A DNA stretch of 64,000 nt, from NCBI GenBank assembly GCA_047967505.1, contig CM106538.1, one strand, 5' to 3'. The position numbers and the translations under genes are program-made. Every line of letters begins with the position of its first letter. The stretch's first letter is position 1. Positions 1 to 9,955 of the stretch are shown here, in pieces. Origin of the DNA: Dipteris shenzhenensis. Its lineage: Eukaryota; Polypodiophyta; Polypodiopsida; Gleicheniales. Below the pieces are notes generated by a model. It was not told where the DNA came from, ran no database searches, and saw nothing but the letters and a program-made list of their open reading frames with translations.

Positions 1-350
1 GAGGCGGGAGAAGAGGAGAAGAAGACGGTGGGGGGACGTGGAATGGCAAGGCTAGCGGGAGGGCAAAAGGGCGAGAAGAGGTGTGAGGCGGCAAGGAGGG
101 GAGGCAAGGAGGCAGAAGGAGGGGGGGAAGTGAGGACGGGGGAGCAACAAGGGGAGGCAGAGCGGGGAAGGCAGTGAGTGGGGGCGGAGGCAACAAGGGG
201 AGGCAGGGGAGAAGGTAGAGCAGGGGGTAGAGGTGGAGCGGGGAAGGAAGGTGCAGAGCGGAGAGGGGGGAGGGGCGAGGCAGAGTGAGGGTGAGGCAAG
301 GAGGTAGGGCGAGCAGCGGGCGGAGCAAACAGGCCGCCGCAGGTAGAGGG
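1..350. repeat. Purine-rich low-complexity tract
   Basis: The first ~350 bases are almost pure G and A on the + strand, with GGAGGC and GGGGAGG words recurring at no fixed period. No meaningful reading frame is present. It lies immediately left of the copia LTR end; it may be part of that LTR or an unrelated polypurine tract, and the window edge hides its left limit. Confidence 0.8.
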
Positions 351-379
351 GGGGAGCTCACTGAGCAGCTCCACCACCG

Positions 380-601
380 CTTCGCTTTTTGATATAGATT
401 GGATTAGTTATTGACACTTAGGTCACCTAGTACTTTTAGTGTCTTATGACACCTAGTACTAATGGTACCACTAGGACACTAGGAGGTCCTAGGGTTCTCT
501 TTTATAGTACTTTGTACTTTCATTTTCATTATACTAGTTGATGTGACGGCTTCCACTTCTTGCTCCACTCTTGTGCATCCTTTTGCTTCTGTGAGCCTAC
601 A
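380..601 (+). repeat. 3' portion of copia 5' LTR
   Basis: The stretch ends in CCTACA one base before the primer-binding site, as an LTR ending in CA should. It contains TTTTATAGTAC near 500, a possible TATA element, and short repeated CACCTAGTAC words at 425-460. The left boundary cannot be fixed because the matching 3' LTR is not in the window. Confidence 0.6.
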
Positions 602-602
602 G

Positions 603-614
603 TGGTATCAGAGC
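603..614 (+). other. Primer-binding site (initiator tRNA-Met type)
   Basis: TGGTATCAGAGC, the usual plant copia primer-binding site complementary to the 3' end of initiator methionine tRNA, one base after the LTR terminus. Confidence 0.92.
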
Positions 615-1020
615 ACTTCCTTCCCAAACCTGCTCGCTACTCCTAGCTTCCTGCTTCCATCTCTAGCTCTCGCACTTTAGCTCCATCGTGAAGCTCAGCT
701 ACCGGATGTCTTGCACAGCTCCGACGAGACCCCGCGACCTGTTGTCCATACAATTTCATAAAATTGTATGGATTTTCATACGATGTGCCAACTGTTTCAA
801 AAAAAATCCCATTCTGTACAGCGCGTCAGACCATGTTCGTACAATTGTATGGATTTCTGTATAGTTTTCGATTTCCGTATAGTTTTTGATTTTTGCAGAT
901 TTTCATACTTCGGCATCCATACAGTTCTGTACCGGCCGTACCATTCCGTACCGTTCGGAGCAGACATTGCAACAGATCTGCAATTTTTTGGCGACACTTG
1001 GGGCTTTTGCATTTGGGCCA

Positions 1021-1460
1021 CGATTTTGCAAGTAGATTGCAGATTTGTAGACAATTTGGGGCTTTTCTTGAATTTGCCCCATTTTTGGCTCAGTTTTGTT
1101 GTACAAATGGGGGCTTTTGGGTCTATTGCAGGCAGATTGCACAATACTTTTAGATTTGCATTGAGTTTGGCAACAAATTTCAGGCCATTTGATCACATTT
1201 GCAAATTACACCTTATTTTGGGGCTTTTTCATTCGGGCTACGATTTTGCAAGTAGATTGCAGATTTGTAGACCATTTGGGGCTTTTCTTGAATTTGCCCC
1301 ATTTTGCGCTCAGTTTTGCTCTACAAATTGGGGCTTTTGGGTCTATTGCAAGCAGATAACACAATACTTTCAGATTTGCAGTGAATTTGGCAACAAATTG
1401 CACGCCATTTGATCACATTTGCAAATTACAGCTTATTTTGGGGCTTTTTCAGATTTGGAC
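1021..1460 (+). repeat. 220-bp tandem duplication in copia leader
   Basis: Two consecutive copies of a ~220-bp unit beginning CGATTTTGCAAGTAG start at 1021 and 1241, followed by the first ~25 bases of a third. The unit is T/G-rich with repeated TTGGGGCTTTT words. It lies in the untranslated leader and accounts for the spurious frames on both strands between 770 and 1410. Confidence 0.85.
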
Positions 1461-1545
1461 AACAAGTCCTATTTTTTGCAGTTGCAAGCCTTGAGGCTAT
1501 CTTTTGGGTCACTTTGTCAATGCTTTTTGACTTGTCCCATTTGCA

Positions 1546-2527
1546 ATGGCTGGCAACAATCATGATTTATTTGGCATTCTTCATGAAGATGATAAGTTGG
1601 ATGGCACCAAATATCCGATGTGGTCTTATCTCATGAAACATATTCTTGTTGCAAGGCATTTTTGGAACATTGTTTCTGGGGTTGATCTGAGGCCAGCCAA
1701 TGCTACAATGGCTTGCCAGTCCCCCTGTAGAGGCTACTCCTCTTGATGCTTTATCCTCTAGCACCCCTGTTGCTGCTCTTCCAACTTAGGAGCAAACAAG
1801 ATGGGATGCAAGAGATCCAAATGCACATTCCTGTATTGCTTTATCATGCAAGAGAATCATTATTCCACACATCCGGTCATGCAGGATAGCAAAGGATGTT
1901 TGGGACAAATTGGCTTCTCTTTATCAGATTTGCAATGAGGCACGTGCTGCATATTTAAGAAGGCAATTGCAGGAAGTCAACATGAATGAAGGTGACTCTA
2001 TGGATGCATAGTTAACAAAGGTCAAGGACCTCATGGAACAACTTGCCAATATTGATGAAGTGGTGCCCAATTCTCAGCTTCTCAGTACCACATTGAATGG
2101 TTTGCCAGATAGAAATCAAGGGTTCGCTACAACCCTTTGACTAGTGGCCATGGGTAATCCAAACCACAACTGCTTTGATCAGTTAGTCACTTTGCTTTTG
2201 CAGGAAGAGCAAAGTCATGCTAATAGACAAGCTACTATTCCTGATCATGCATTTGCTTCTTAGCAGACAGGAAAAGGCAAGGCTTCCAAGCCTATGGGCA
2301 AGCCTAAATATGCACCTAACGCTGGCAATTCCTCCAATGCATCTCAAAATACAGCTGACAAGTCAAAGAAGAAAAGATGCAACTATTGTCGCAAGCAAGG
2401 GCATGAAAGTTCAGAATGCAGGAAGCGCATTGCTTCGAAGAAAAAGAAAGTAGGATTGACAGTCAATGCCTCACATGCAATTGAATCCCACGAGCCAGCA
2501 GAAGCCTCACATGCACATGCTCTCTAG
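1546..2527 (+). pseudogene. gag: copia gag (capsid/nucleocapsid), degraded
   Basis: The start at 1546 opens a copia-type Gag: residues DKLDGTKYPMWSYLM match the N-terminal Gag motif in which a conserved W follows 'F-G-NY/YP'. The capsid-like part continues to ~2210 (e.g. WDKLASLYQ, LTKVKDLMEQL) and the nucleocapsid CCHC knuckle CNYCRKQGHESSEC lies at about 2378-2419, followed by a Lys-rich tail. Gag would package the element's RNA in a cytoplasmic particle. The frame is broken by a shift near 1705-1745 and stops near 1787, 2010, 2140 and 2260. Several stops are TAG where the family has CAG, consistent with cytosine deamination. Confidence 0.85.
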
Positions 2528-2570
2528 GATGATTGGGCATGGACTGTCCATTGCTCCTTTGATCCCTCCA

Positions 2571-3918
2571 AAGTTGATGCATTCTTTACTGTTAATGTTC
2601 TTTTTGTGCCTGGAATTGAAGTCAACTTGATTTCAATTTCAATAATTGCCACTTCAAGTTTTAGAGTGATATTTGATGGATACAGATGCTTAGTATGTGA
2701 TCTTCATGATGACAATGCCATAGTTCTCACTGGCACTTTGCAAAAGCGGCTTTATCACCTTGATCATCACTAAGTTGTACTTTCTATTGAAGCATTTGCG
2801 ATTTTAGATTCACAGCTTGCTGAAACTCATCTTTGGCATGAGAGAATGGGTCATCTCAATTATAGAGCTCTTGCCAAGTTACATTCATAGGGCATGGCAA
2901 ATGATGTACCTCAAACTCACACAATTTCCAAACATGTGTGTGAGGGTTGTATTTTGGGTAAGATGCATCGGTTTCCTTTTCAAAAGAATTGTCCAAAATT
3001 CTCACAAAGGAAATTGCAGCTAGTGCACAGTGATGTCTGTGGCCTAATGAGGACAAATGCCATTAGGGGGTACAAATATTTCATGACTCTAATTGATGAC
3101 TTCACAAGGTATTGCTGGGTATACGCTTTAAAAGCCAAATCTAAAGTGTTCTCATGCTTTCAGAGCTGGCTGAATATGGTTGAGAATGAATCAAGATGGA
3201 AGCAACACAGATAGGGGGGAGAGTATATGTCAAAGGAGTTTGATGCATTTTTGTCTTCACGAGGCATTGTTCACTCATGCACTACTCCTTACACTCCTTA
3301 GCATAATCATGTTCCTGAAAGAAAGAACAGGTGCACTATGGAGATGGCTAGATGCATGCTTAAGGCCAAGTCCTTGCCCAATAAATTTTGGCTTGATGCA
3401 GTGATGTGTGCCAACTATGTGCTGAATAGATCACCTACAAGGGCATTGAGGTCTGTTACACCTTATGAAGCATGGAAACGTAGGAAGCCTTCACTTTCAC
3501 ACATGAGAGTTTTTGGATTTCTTGCATATGTTCATGTACCATCTCAGCTGAGACATAAGCTTGATAATAAGGCAATCAAATGCATACTTATTGGTTACAG
3601 CCAGGCGACAGAGGGTATCGGTTATACCAACCAAGTACTTGGAAGATTATTGTCAGTAGAGATGTAATCTTTACTGAAGATTCAGCTTCTCATCTTATGG
3701 ACTGCAAAGCTAGGCCACAAGTTGACATGTTTGATGCCTTTGACTCTTGGTTACCTCTGCTTCCCTCAGAGGGAGACTTCGACCAGCAACATGAGCTTCC
3801 CCTCCAACAAGCAATGATCAGCCAGCACCCCATGCTGATTTGTAGGTTCCTCTTTTAGCACAAAATGATCCCAATATTCATGATGCAGTGATTGAAGAAA
3901 GAGCTTCTTATAGGCTTG
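2571..3918 (+). pseudogene. pol: copia pol fragment: protease remnant and integrase
   Basis: About 2590-2770 encodes the C-terminal part of a copia protease region (VLFVPGIEVNLIS); the catalytic Asp part is absent. Then comes GAG-pre-integrase (LWHERMGHLNY), the integrase zinc site (CEGCILGK) and the catalytic core: the first Asp in LVHSDVCG, DDFTRYCWVY, then TPYTP-stop-HNHVPERKNR, where the third catalytic Glu sits, and the tail MRVFGFLAYVH. Stops at ~2772, 2889, 3213 and 3300 plus small frame shifts inactivate it. The connection region fades out at ~3900, where Penelope-like sequence begins on the opposite strand, so no reverse transcriptase or RNase H remains. Confidence 0.87.
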
Positions 3919-4732
3919 GTTTTTTGGTTTTCCACGGGCTTGGGGATTCTCTTTCTAGTTTCCCTTTCCTGTACTCTCTGCTATAGATTTTTGCATTTGT
4001 TTGACTTGTGCTTACACTTGCTTTTGAACTTGCCTCACCAATTTGGCAATAGATTCGTGTTTGGGTAAGTTTTTAGCTTCTCCCATTGCTTGATCCTGTG
4101 CCTCTCTACGCTTAGCGAAGGCATTCTATTTGATCTTACTATTGAGAAGGCTGGTAATCCTAAAATTGTTGATGGCATTTTTAAAATCTCGAACCAACTA
4201 ATTGTGCCATTCCTTGGTAGTGTTTTTCCAAAGGATTTGTGGTGTGTCAAGTAGGTTGAGATCAGTCATCATCAAAGCCAAAATTTCACGAAGGCTAGCC
4301 TCAAAAGTTTGAGGGTAGTCCATGAGCTTTTTCTCTAAATTAGAGACTGTGAGTTTTTGGGCTTCAATAAGCGCATCATGGCATTTCATCCTATACTCAT
4401 TGCATAGGGCTGTCAAAGACTGCTGGATCGCGGTCTGTTTTTCGATCCTTTTGCAAAAGCTCTTAGCCCTGTCTAGTGCTTGGAAGGTCTTTTTGTACTC
4501 TTCAATGGACTTTCTAAGAAAATCCAAGCAATGTGAAGGTAGCTTGTTGATAGCTTCCAAGAAAGTAGTCGGGGTACTCGCAATGGCATCATCTGCATCT
4601 CGACGACGCTTCTGTCAATTTCCAACATTACTGAAGGGGTTATGTGGCACATCTTCACTGACAAAACGAAAGACCTCAAGAGCTCTAGAAGAAGCTCCCT
4701 CGTGGTCGCCTTCCGCTATATTCACCATGATA
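3919..4732 (-). pseudogene. Penelope-like element, second copy, N-terminal ORF
   Basis: A minus-strand frame starts with MVNIAEGDHEGASS at 4732 and runs through a helical, Lys/Glu-rich segment (DFLRKSIEEYKKTFQALDRA, CNEYRMKCHDALIEAQKL, LREILALMMTDLNLL) into VQKQVXAQVKQMQKS. It is colinear with 8770-9589 of the neighbouring copy at roughly 90% nucleotide identity by eye. It lacks the ~150-base deletion of the other copy near residues 45-75 and in turn carries its own stops near 4617, 4197 and 4140. It ends at 3919 against copia sequence, before the Thr/Glu/Arg-repeat domain. Function unknown; N-terminal coiled-coil regions are common in PLEs. Confidence 0.72.
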
Positions 4733-4734
4733 AC

Positions 4735-5695
4735 AAGGTTTAGGTTTTAGAAAAATAAGAAAAGGTGTGTAGTAGTGAAGTGTGAGTGATTGGCTAGCTG
4801 CGGCAGCAAAAAATGAAAAAAATGGAATTTGCGAGGGTCGGTTATGTGGTTAAAACTGTGTCTAAAAAACTATGTGAAGAATGTGCTTGTGAAGTGTGCA
4901 AAGGTGCTTAAAGTGCTAAGAATACATGTGTAAGGTAGAATACTCAAGTATTAAACACAAAACTAAGTAACCAAAAGCTCATGGACAAAAAGATGGCCAG
5001 AAGCACACACTGTACATGAACAAATTGATGTTCAAGTACTAATAAACATCCAAGCAAGCATGAAACAGTACGTGAGCAACAAGTTGCACAAGTACTCACA
5101 CACAAGAGCAATACATGATCAACAAAGTTGCACAAGTACCTCACATAAAGACACAAAGACACAAGAGACAAAAAGAGATAGAAAATCCTCTTTGTATTAC
5201 AAGCGGTGCTTTGTTCTAGCTTTGTTTCGCTTGATATTCTCAAGCTCATCAATGGAATACTTGAAAACTGAGAACACGAATGAGAGAAGCTCCCCCTTTA
5301 TAGTGGGGGGAGGCCACTTTTTGTCCTCTTTTCTTATGGGATTACTATTGGGGCATCGCCACGTGTCAATAGCCCACAAAATCAAAAATTTGATTTCTAG
5401 GGACTGGTTATGTTAGCCCAAAAATAACCCTGAAATGCTCAAAAAATGGTCCAAAAAGAGTGTGAAAAGTCCCAAAATGACAACCCGAGCCTGAGAGGTC
5501 TCATATGCCATAAAGGCGGATGCTCTAGGGGGTGTCTTACAAGGTAGGACGTGCACGGCCTAACTAGACCTAGGCATCTTAAGACGTGATTTGACCAAAA
5601 AAGAGCGAAGGTTTCATGGATTCCTCTAGCAAATGATTGGTCGAGGTAGATGCTGTAGCTCAAGATGTTGTTGGCAAAGTCGATGAAGTTTAGGA
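4735..5695 (-). repeat. PLE terminal unit A (pseudo-LTR-like)
   Basis: In minus orientation the unit opens with a CCCTAAATCCTAAA stretch at ~5695, then the last coding part of the reverse transcriptase ORF (words HLPRPIICW-like, CKTP), a 3' non-coding region, a TATA box and a long T/G-rich leader ending in TTTTCTAAAACCTAAACC just before the start codon at 4732. It is a near copy of unit B (5696-6690) and of the inverted unit 9956-10912. A terminal unit that combines the end of one copy with the promoter of the next is what the PLE literature calls a pLTR. Confidence 0.75.
5296..5302 (-). promoter_or_regulatory. TATA box in PLE unit A
   Basis: Minus-strand TATAAAG followed by GGGGGAGCTTCTCTC, conserved at the same place in all three units (also 6281-6287 and 10491-10497). 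It lies about 565 bases upstream of the start codon at 4732. Confidence 0.6.
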
Positions 5696-6690
5696 TTTAG
5701 GGTTCTAGAAAAATAAGAAAAGGTGTGTAGCAGCGAAGTGTGAGTGGTTGGCCAGCTACGGTACCAAAACAGTTGCTATGGCAACAAAAAATTAAAAAAA
5801 TGGAATTTTCGAGGGCCAGTTATGCAGTTATGTGCTTAAAATTGTGTCTAAAAAACTGTGTGAAGAATGTGCTTGTGAAGTGTGCAAAGATGCTTAAAGT
5901 GCTAAACATGAGTAAGGTAGAATACTCAAGTAGTAAACATAAAACTAAGCAACCAAAAGCTCATGGACAAAAAGATGGCCAAGAGCATACACTGTACATG
6001 AACAAATTGATGTTCAAGTACTAATAGACATTTAAGCAAGCACGAAACAGTACATGAGCATCAAGTTGCACAAGCACTCACACATAAGAGCAATACATGA
6101 GCAACAAGGTTGCACAAGTACCTCACACAAAGACACAAAGACACAAGAGAGACAAAAAGAGATAGAAAATCCTCTTTGTATTACAAACGGGTGCTTTGTT
6201 CCAAACTAGTTTTGCTGGATATTCCCAAGCTCATCAATGGAACACCCAAAATGTGAGCATACAAATGAGAGAAGCTCCCCCTTTATAGTGGGGGGAGGCC
6301 ACTGTTTGTCCTCTTTGCTTATGAGATTACTCTTGGGGCATTGCCACGTGTCAATAGCCCATAAAAGCAAAAATTTGATTTTCGGGGACCGGTTATGTTA
6401 GCCCAAAAATAACCCTAAAATGCTAAAAAATGGTCCAAAAAGAGTGCAAAAAGTCCCAAAATGATGACCTGAGCCTAAGGGGTCTCATATGCCATAAAGG
6501 TGGTTGCTCCAGGGGGTGTCTTACAAGGTGGGACCCACACGGCCTAACTAGACCAAGGCATCTTAAGACGTGGTTTGACCAAAAAAGAGCAAAGGTTTCG
6601 TGGATTCCTCCAGCAAATGATTGGTCGAGGTAGATGCTGTAGCTCAGGATGTTGGCAAAGCCGGTGAAGTTTAGGGTTTAGGGCGATTCC
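5696..6690 (-). repeat. PLE terminal unit B
   Basis: Direct tandem copy of unit A, lying between the nearly complete element and unit A. In minus orientation its first ~200 bases are the coding end of the reverse transcriptase ORF of the 6500-9590 element; after that it is non-coding, with the shared TATA box and a leader of CTTGTGTCTTT repeats. The junction with unit A falls in CCCTAAA-like sequence at 5690-5705. Confidence 0.75.
6281..6287 (-). promoter_or_regulatory. TATA box in PLE unit B
   Basis: Minus-strand TATAAAG in the same context as in unit A. It would drive transcription leftward into unit A and the second PLE copy. Confidence 0.6.
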
Positions 6691-8240
6691 CAAGTTTAAA
6701 GCTTTCGTGTACTTTGACTAGTCAAGCTTAAGAACAAGGGGGGTCCTTTCACCCACCGAGGCTTGCCTTTTGGAAGATCCTTTAAGTAGAGTCGATCTCA
6801 TCCTGTAGGTGATTTTGTTGAAGCAATTCCGTAGAGTCTTATCTGGGTAACCACGAGATCTAAGGCATTGGTAAAACAAGATTCTAAGCCTCTTGTAGCC
6901 TTCAAACGTGCTTTCCCTGATGACATAGCGACGAAGTTCTCCGATGATGAAAGACTCTTTTTGGTGCTTCAGATGCCAAGAAGAGTAAGGAAGATATTGG
7001 TACCTATTCAACTCTTTTTGGTATTAACTAGAAGAGAGCTTTCCTGTGAAAGAAAAACATGGTCCCTTGAAAAGGTGAATGTCCAGAATATCAACAAAGG
7101 ATGTAGAGTAGCATGGGGTAATTCTAATATGGTCCTGAAAATCTTTTCCATAATCTTCAAGGTATTTGTCCAGATCAGATGAGGATCCCACCCATAAGCC
7201 GAATGCATCATCAATGTAGCGCCTGTAATATAACAGCTCTGAAGGAGGCTGTTTAACTTCCTACATGTTCTCCATGTGACAAAGGAAAAGGCAAGCATAA
7301 ACCACGGCAAAGTTGCTTCCCATAGCTATTCCTATTATCTGATGCTAAAATCTGCCTTCGAATTCTAAATAGCAATTTTTTAAAACCAAAGTGGCAAGAG
7401 ACATGATGAGGTTCAGTTCCATTATCTTGAAGTCATTCCTGATCATCTGCCGCAAGGCTGTAAGACCTTGATCCGTGGGAATACTAGGATATAGAGATTC
7501 CACATCAAAGGTAAAGAGAATGACATCTTTTGGTAAATGCAACTCAGAGATTTCTTTCAGTAGAGTGATAGAGTCCTTGAAATGTTGTTTGTGTCGAAGG
7601 GAATCGGAAAAAGTTCGTGGTGCAACCAAATAGAAGCATGCTCAAATAGAAAACCATTGTAAGAGTAGATTGGTTTGCCTACCAAAGCGGGTTTGTGGAT
7701 CTTCAGGAGGAAGTACAGGGCACAAACTCGAAAACCTGAACTAGGCTTCTGGAGGATGTATCTGACCTCTTCTGACGAAGGGATCTTTGACTCTAAGCAA
7801 ACCTGTTGCAACTGAAAGAATAGCTCCTCTAAGGGAACCTCCTGAATTGGTTCATATACTGCTGCATCTGTCAATTGCCTTTCTCCCTCTTTGACATACT
7901 AAGACTTATCCAAGATGGCTAGACCAAGATTTTTTTCAGCTAGTTTGATCACAATATCTTGGTTATTTTGCAATCTTTTGAGAGCCATTATCAAGGAAAG
8001 AGGAAGGTGGCATTTGGAGAGATTGGAGCAACGGGAGATAGATTCATGGAGAAGTTGTCTGCTGATAATGATAATATCTTCGAGAGGTTGGAAAGTTTCT
8101 CAAGGGTTCCAATTAGGATTGGGTACTCTGAAGAGTGAAGCAGGCCTATCCGGATTGGAGCGATAAAACCATCGAAGGTGCATTTATCTCACAAAACATC
8201 AAAGTCTACGAAAAGCTGAGTTGGTTCTGGAGGAGCGGAC
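6480..8240 (-). pseudogene. Penelope-like reverse transcriptase, degraded
   Basis: Read on the minus strand: an upstream block (ILQKPSSGFRVCALYFLLKIHKP, shown here only in part: YFLLKIHKP) at ~7700-7760, motif A TFDVESLYPSIPTDQGL at ~7470-7520, motif B GIAMGSNFAVVYACLF at ~7290-7340, catalytic YIDD at 7207-7218 within LLYYRRYIDDAFGLW, FVDILDIHLFKG at ~7080-7115, and the PLE-specific C-terminal block (GELRRYVIRES, LRSRGYP) and LVLKLD at ~6720. Frame shifts near 7010, 7160, 7310 and 7630 and several stops kill it. The frame fades through FLVKPRLKMPWS at ~6560 and a CKTP motif. The family reverse-transcribes at a nick or a DNA end. No GIY-YIG domain follows. Confidence 0.85.
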
Positions 8241-8316
8241 AGAGGGATGTAGCCCAAACCTAAACCCAAGAGTTTCTTCTCATGAAAGGAGAGACATATC
8301 TGAGAGAGGTTATGGA

Positions 8317-9589
8317 TCATAGTGTTGGAGATACAGCAATCAAACTCAGAAGGAGTTTCCTAGAGAAAAAGAGAAGAGCATAATGTTCTGGATTTAGGAG
8401 AGGGAGCCAAAAGAGCCGCCTTAGCCACGGGTGTTTTGGCCTCTTTCTCGACTTGGTGGAGCAGAGTTGTTGCTTCGTGCACGTGGTCGTTTCTATTGTC
8501 TTCCTGAACCAGATTTCTGGCATTCTGGTTTTTGCATGACGAGGAAGGTTGTGCATGTGAGGGGGTGAAAGGCTTCTATCGAGCTTTGTTCCCCTACTAT
8601 TGTCGGTTTCCCTGCTAGTTTCCCTGTCAGTTTCCTTGCAAGTTTCCCTGTCAGTTTCCTTGTGAGTTTCCTTGCCGGTTTCCGTGCTAGTTCCCTTGCC
8701 GGTTTCCCTTTTGGATTTGAGAACGATTGCCCTAACTGTTTCTCTATCTGTTTCCCTTCCTGTTTTGTCTATTTCCTTGGTTTTTGGTTTTCCACGGGCT
8801 TGGGGATTCTTTTTCTGGTTTCCCTTGCCTGTACTCTCTGGTATAGATTTTTGCATTTGTTTGACTTGTGCTTGCACTTGCTTTTGAACTTGTTGCCTCA
8901 CCAGCTTGGCAATAGATTCCTGTCTGGGCAAGTTTTCAGCTTCTCCCATTGCTTGATCCTGTGCCTCTCTACGCTTGGGGAAGGCATTCTGTCTGATCTT
9001 ACTGTTGAGAAGGATGGTAGTCCTGAAACTGTTGATGGCAATTCTAAAATCTCAAACCAACCGATTGTGCCATTCCTTGGTAGTGTTTTCCCAAAGGATT
9101 TGTGGTGTGTCAAGTAGGTTGAGATTAGTCATCAAAGCCAAAATTTCACGAAGGCTAGCCTCAAAAGTTTGAGGATAGTCCATGAGCTTTTTCTCTAAAT
9201 TAGAGACTGTGAGTTTTTGGGCTTCAATAAGTGCATCATGGCATTTCATCCTATACTCATTGCATAGGGCTATCAAAGACTGCTGCATCGTGGTGTGGGC
9301 TACATCATCTAGCACTAAGAGTTGTGGTGGTTTCAACTTCAGACTATTGGGAATTGCACCTTCTTGCTTCTATTCTTCGAGCCTTTTACAAAAGCTCTTA
9401 GCCCTGTCTAGTGCTTGGAAGATCTTTTTGTACTCTTCAATGGACTTTCTAAGAAAATTGTCTTGACGACAATCGATTTCCAACATTACCAAAGGGGTTG
9501 TGTGGCACATCTTCACTGACAAAATGAAAGACCTCAAGAGAGCTAGAAGAAGCTCCCTCATGGTCACCTTCCATTATATTCACCATGAT
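8317..9589 (-). pseudogene. Penelope-like element N-terminal ORF with coiled coil and KETDRET-type repeats
   Basis: The start MVNIMEGDHEGASS is at 9589. After a deletion and stops near 9370-9470, the frame resumes at ~9336 (CNEYRMKCHDALIEAQKL) and passes a stop at ~9050. An open 210-codon stretch (8949-8317) then begins GEAENLPRQESIAKLVRQQV, continues with a Gln-rich coiled coil (QVQKQVQAQVKQMQK) and a basic region, then ~60 residues of Glu-Thr-Asp/Arg repeats (TDRETCKETDRETSRET), and ends in a basic C-terminus. The Thr/Glu/Arg repeat comes from tandem GTTTCC-type DNA words at 8600-8720. Low-complexity charged regions like this could bind RNA, but that is a guess. Confidence 0.7.
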
Positions 9590-9950
9590 AACAAGGTTCG
9601 GCTAGGTGCGACTGCAAAACAATAGCTGCGGAAGAAAAAAATGGAAAAAATGAAAATTTCGGGGGCCGGTTACGTGCTTAAAACTATGTCTAAAAAACTG
9701 TGAAGAATGTGCTTGTGAAGTGTGCAAAGCTACTTAAAATGCTAAGAATACATGAGTAAGGTATAATACTCAAGTACTAAACACAAAACTAGGAAACCAA
9801 AAGCTCATGGACAAAAAGATGGCCAAGAGCACACGCTATACATGAACAAATTGATGTTCAAGTACTAAACATACAAGCAAGCATGAAACAGTACGAGCAA
9901 TAGGTTGCACAAGTACTCACACACATGAGCTATAGTTTTTTGGATCGTCT
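9590..9950 (-). repeat. 5' flank of the PLE, partial terminal unit
   Basis: This piece matches the part of unit A closest to the start codon (4740-5100) but is cut at ~9950, where it meets the beginning of a unit in the opposite orientation. The head-to-head junction removes the TATA box that the 6500-9589 copy would have used. Confidence 0.7.
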
Positions 9951-9955
9951 CTGCA

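Larger units (their letters stand above)
380..3918 (+). mobile_element. Truncated Ty1/copia LTR retrotransposon
   Basis: In order on the + strand there is an LTR 3' end, a tRNA-iMet type primer-binding site, a long leader with a tandem duplication, a gag frame with zinc knuckle, a protease remnant, GAG-pre-integrase and integrase. The order gag-PR-IN without an intervening reverse transcriptase is the copia order. Sequence homologous to the Penelope-like element starts abruptly at about 3919, so reverse transcriptase, RNase H and the 3' LTR are missing. Many in-frame stops show the copy is dead. Confidence 0.88.

Noticed and set aside
768-1412. 214-codon + strand ORF and overlapping minus ORFs
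   Set aside because: Explained by the 220-bp tandem repeat in the copia leader; frames on both strands are open through T-rich repeats, and no protein motif is seen.
6660-6685. TTTAGGGTTTAGGG taken as a telomere insertion
   Set aside because: In minus orientation this codes for ALNPKLH in the PLE reverse transcriptase C-terminus and occurs at the same codons in the inverted unit, so it is coding sequence. Only the unit-end and 10902-10969 repeats are kept as possibly telomeric.
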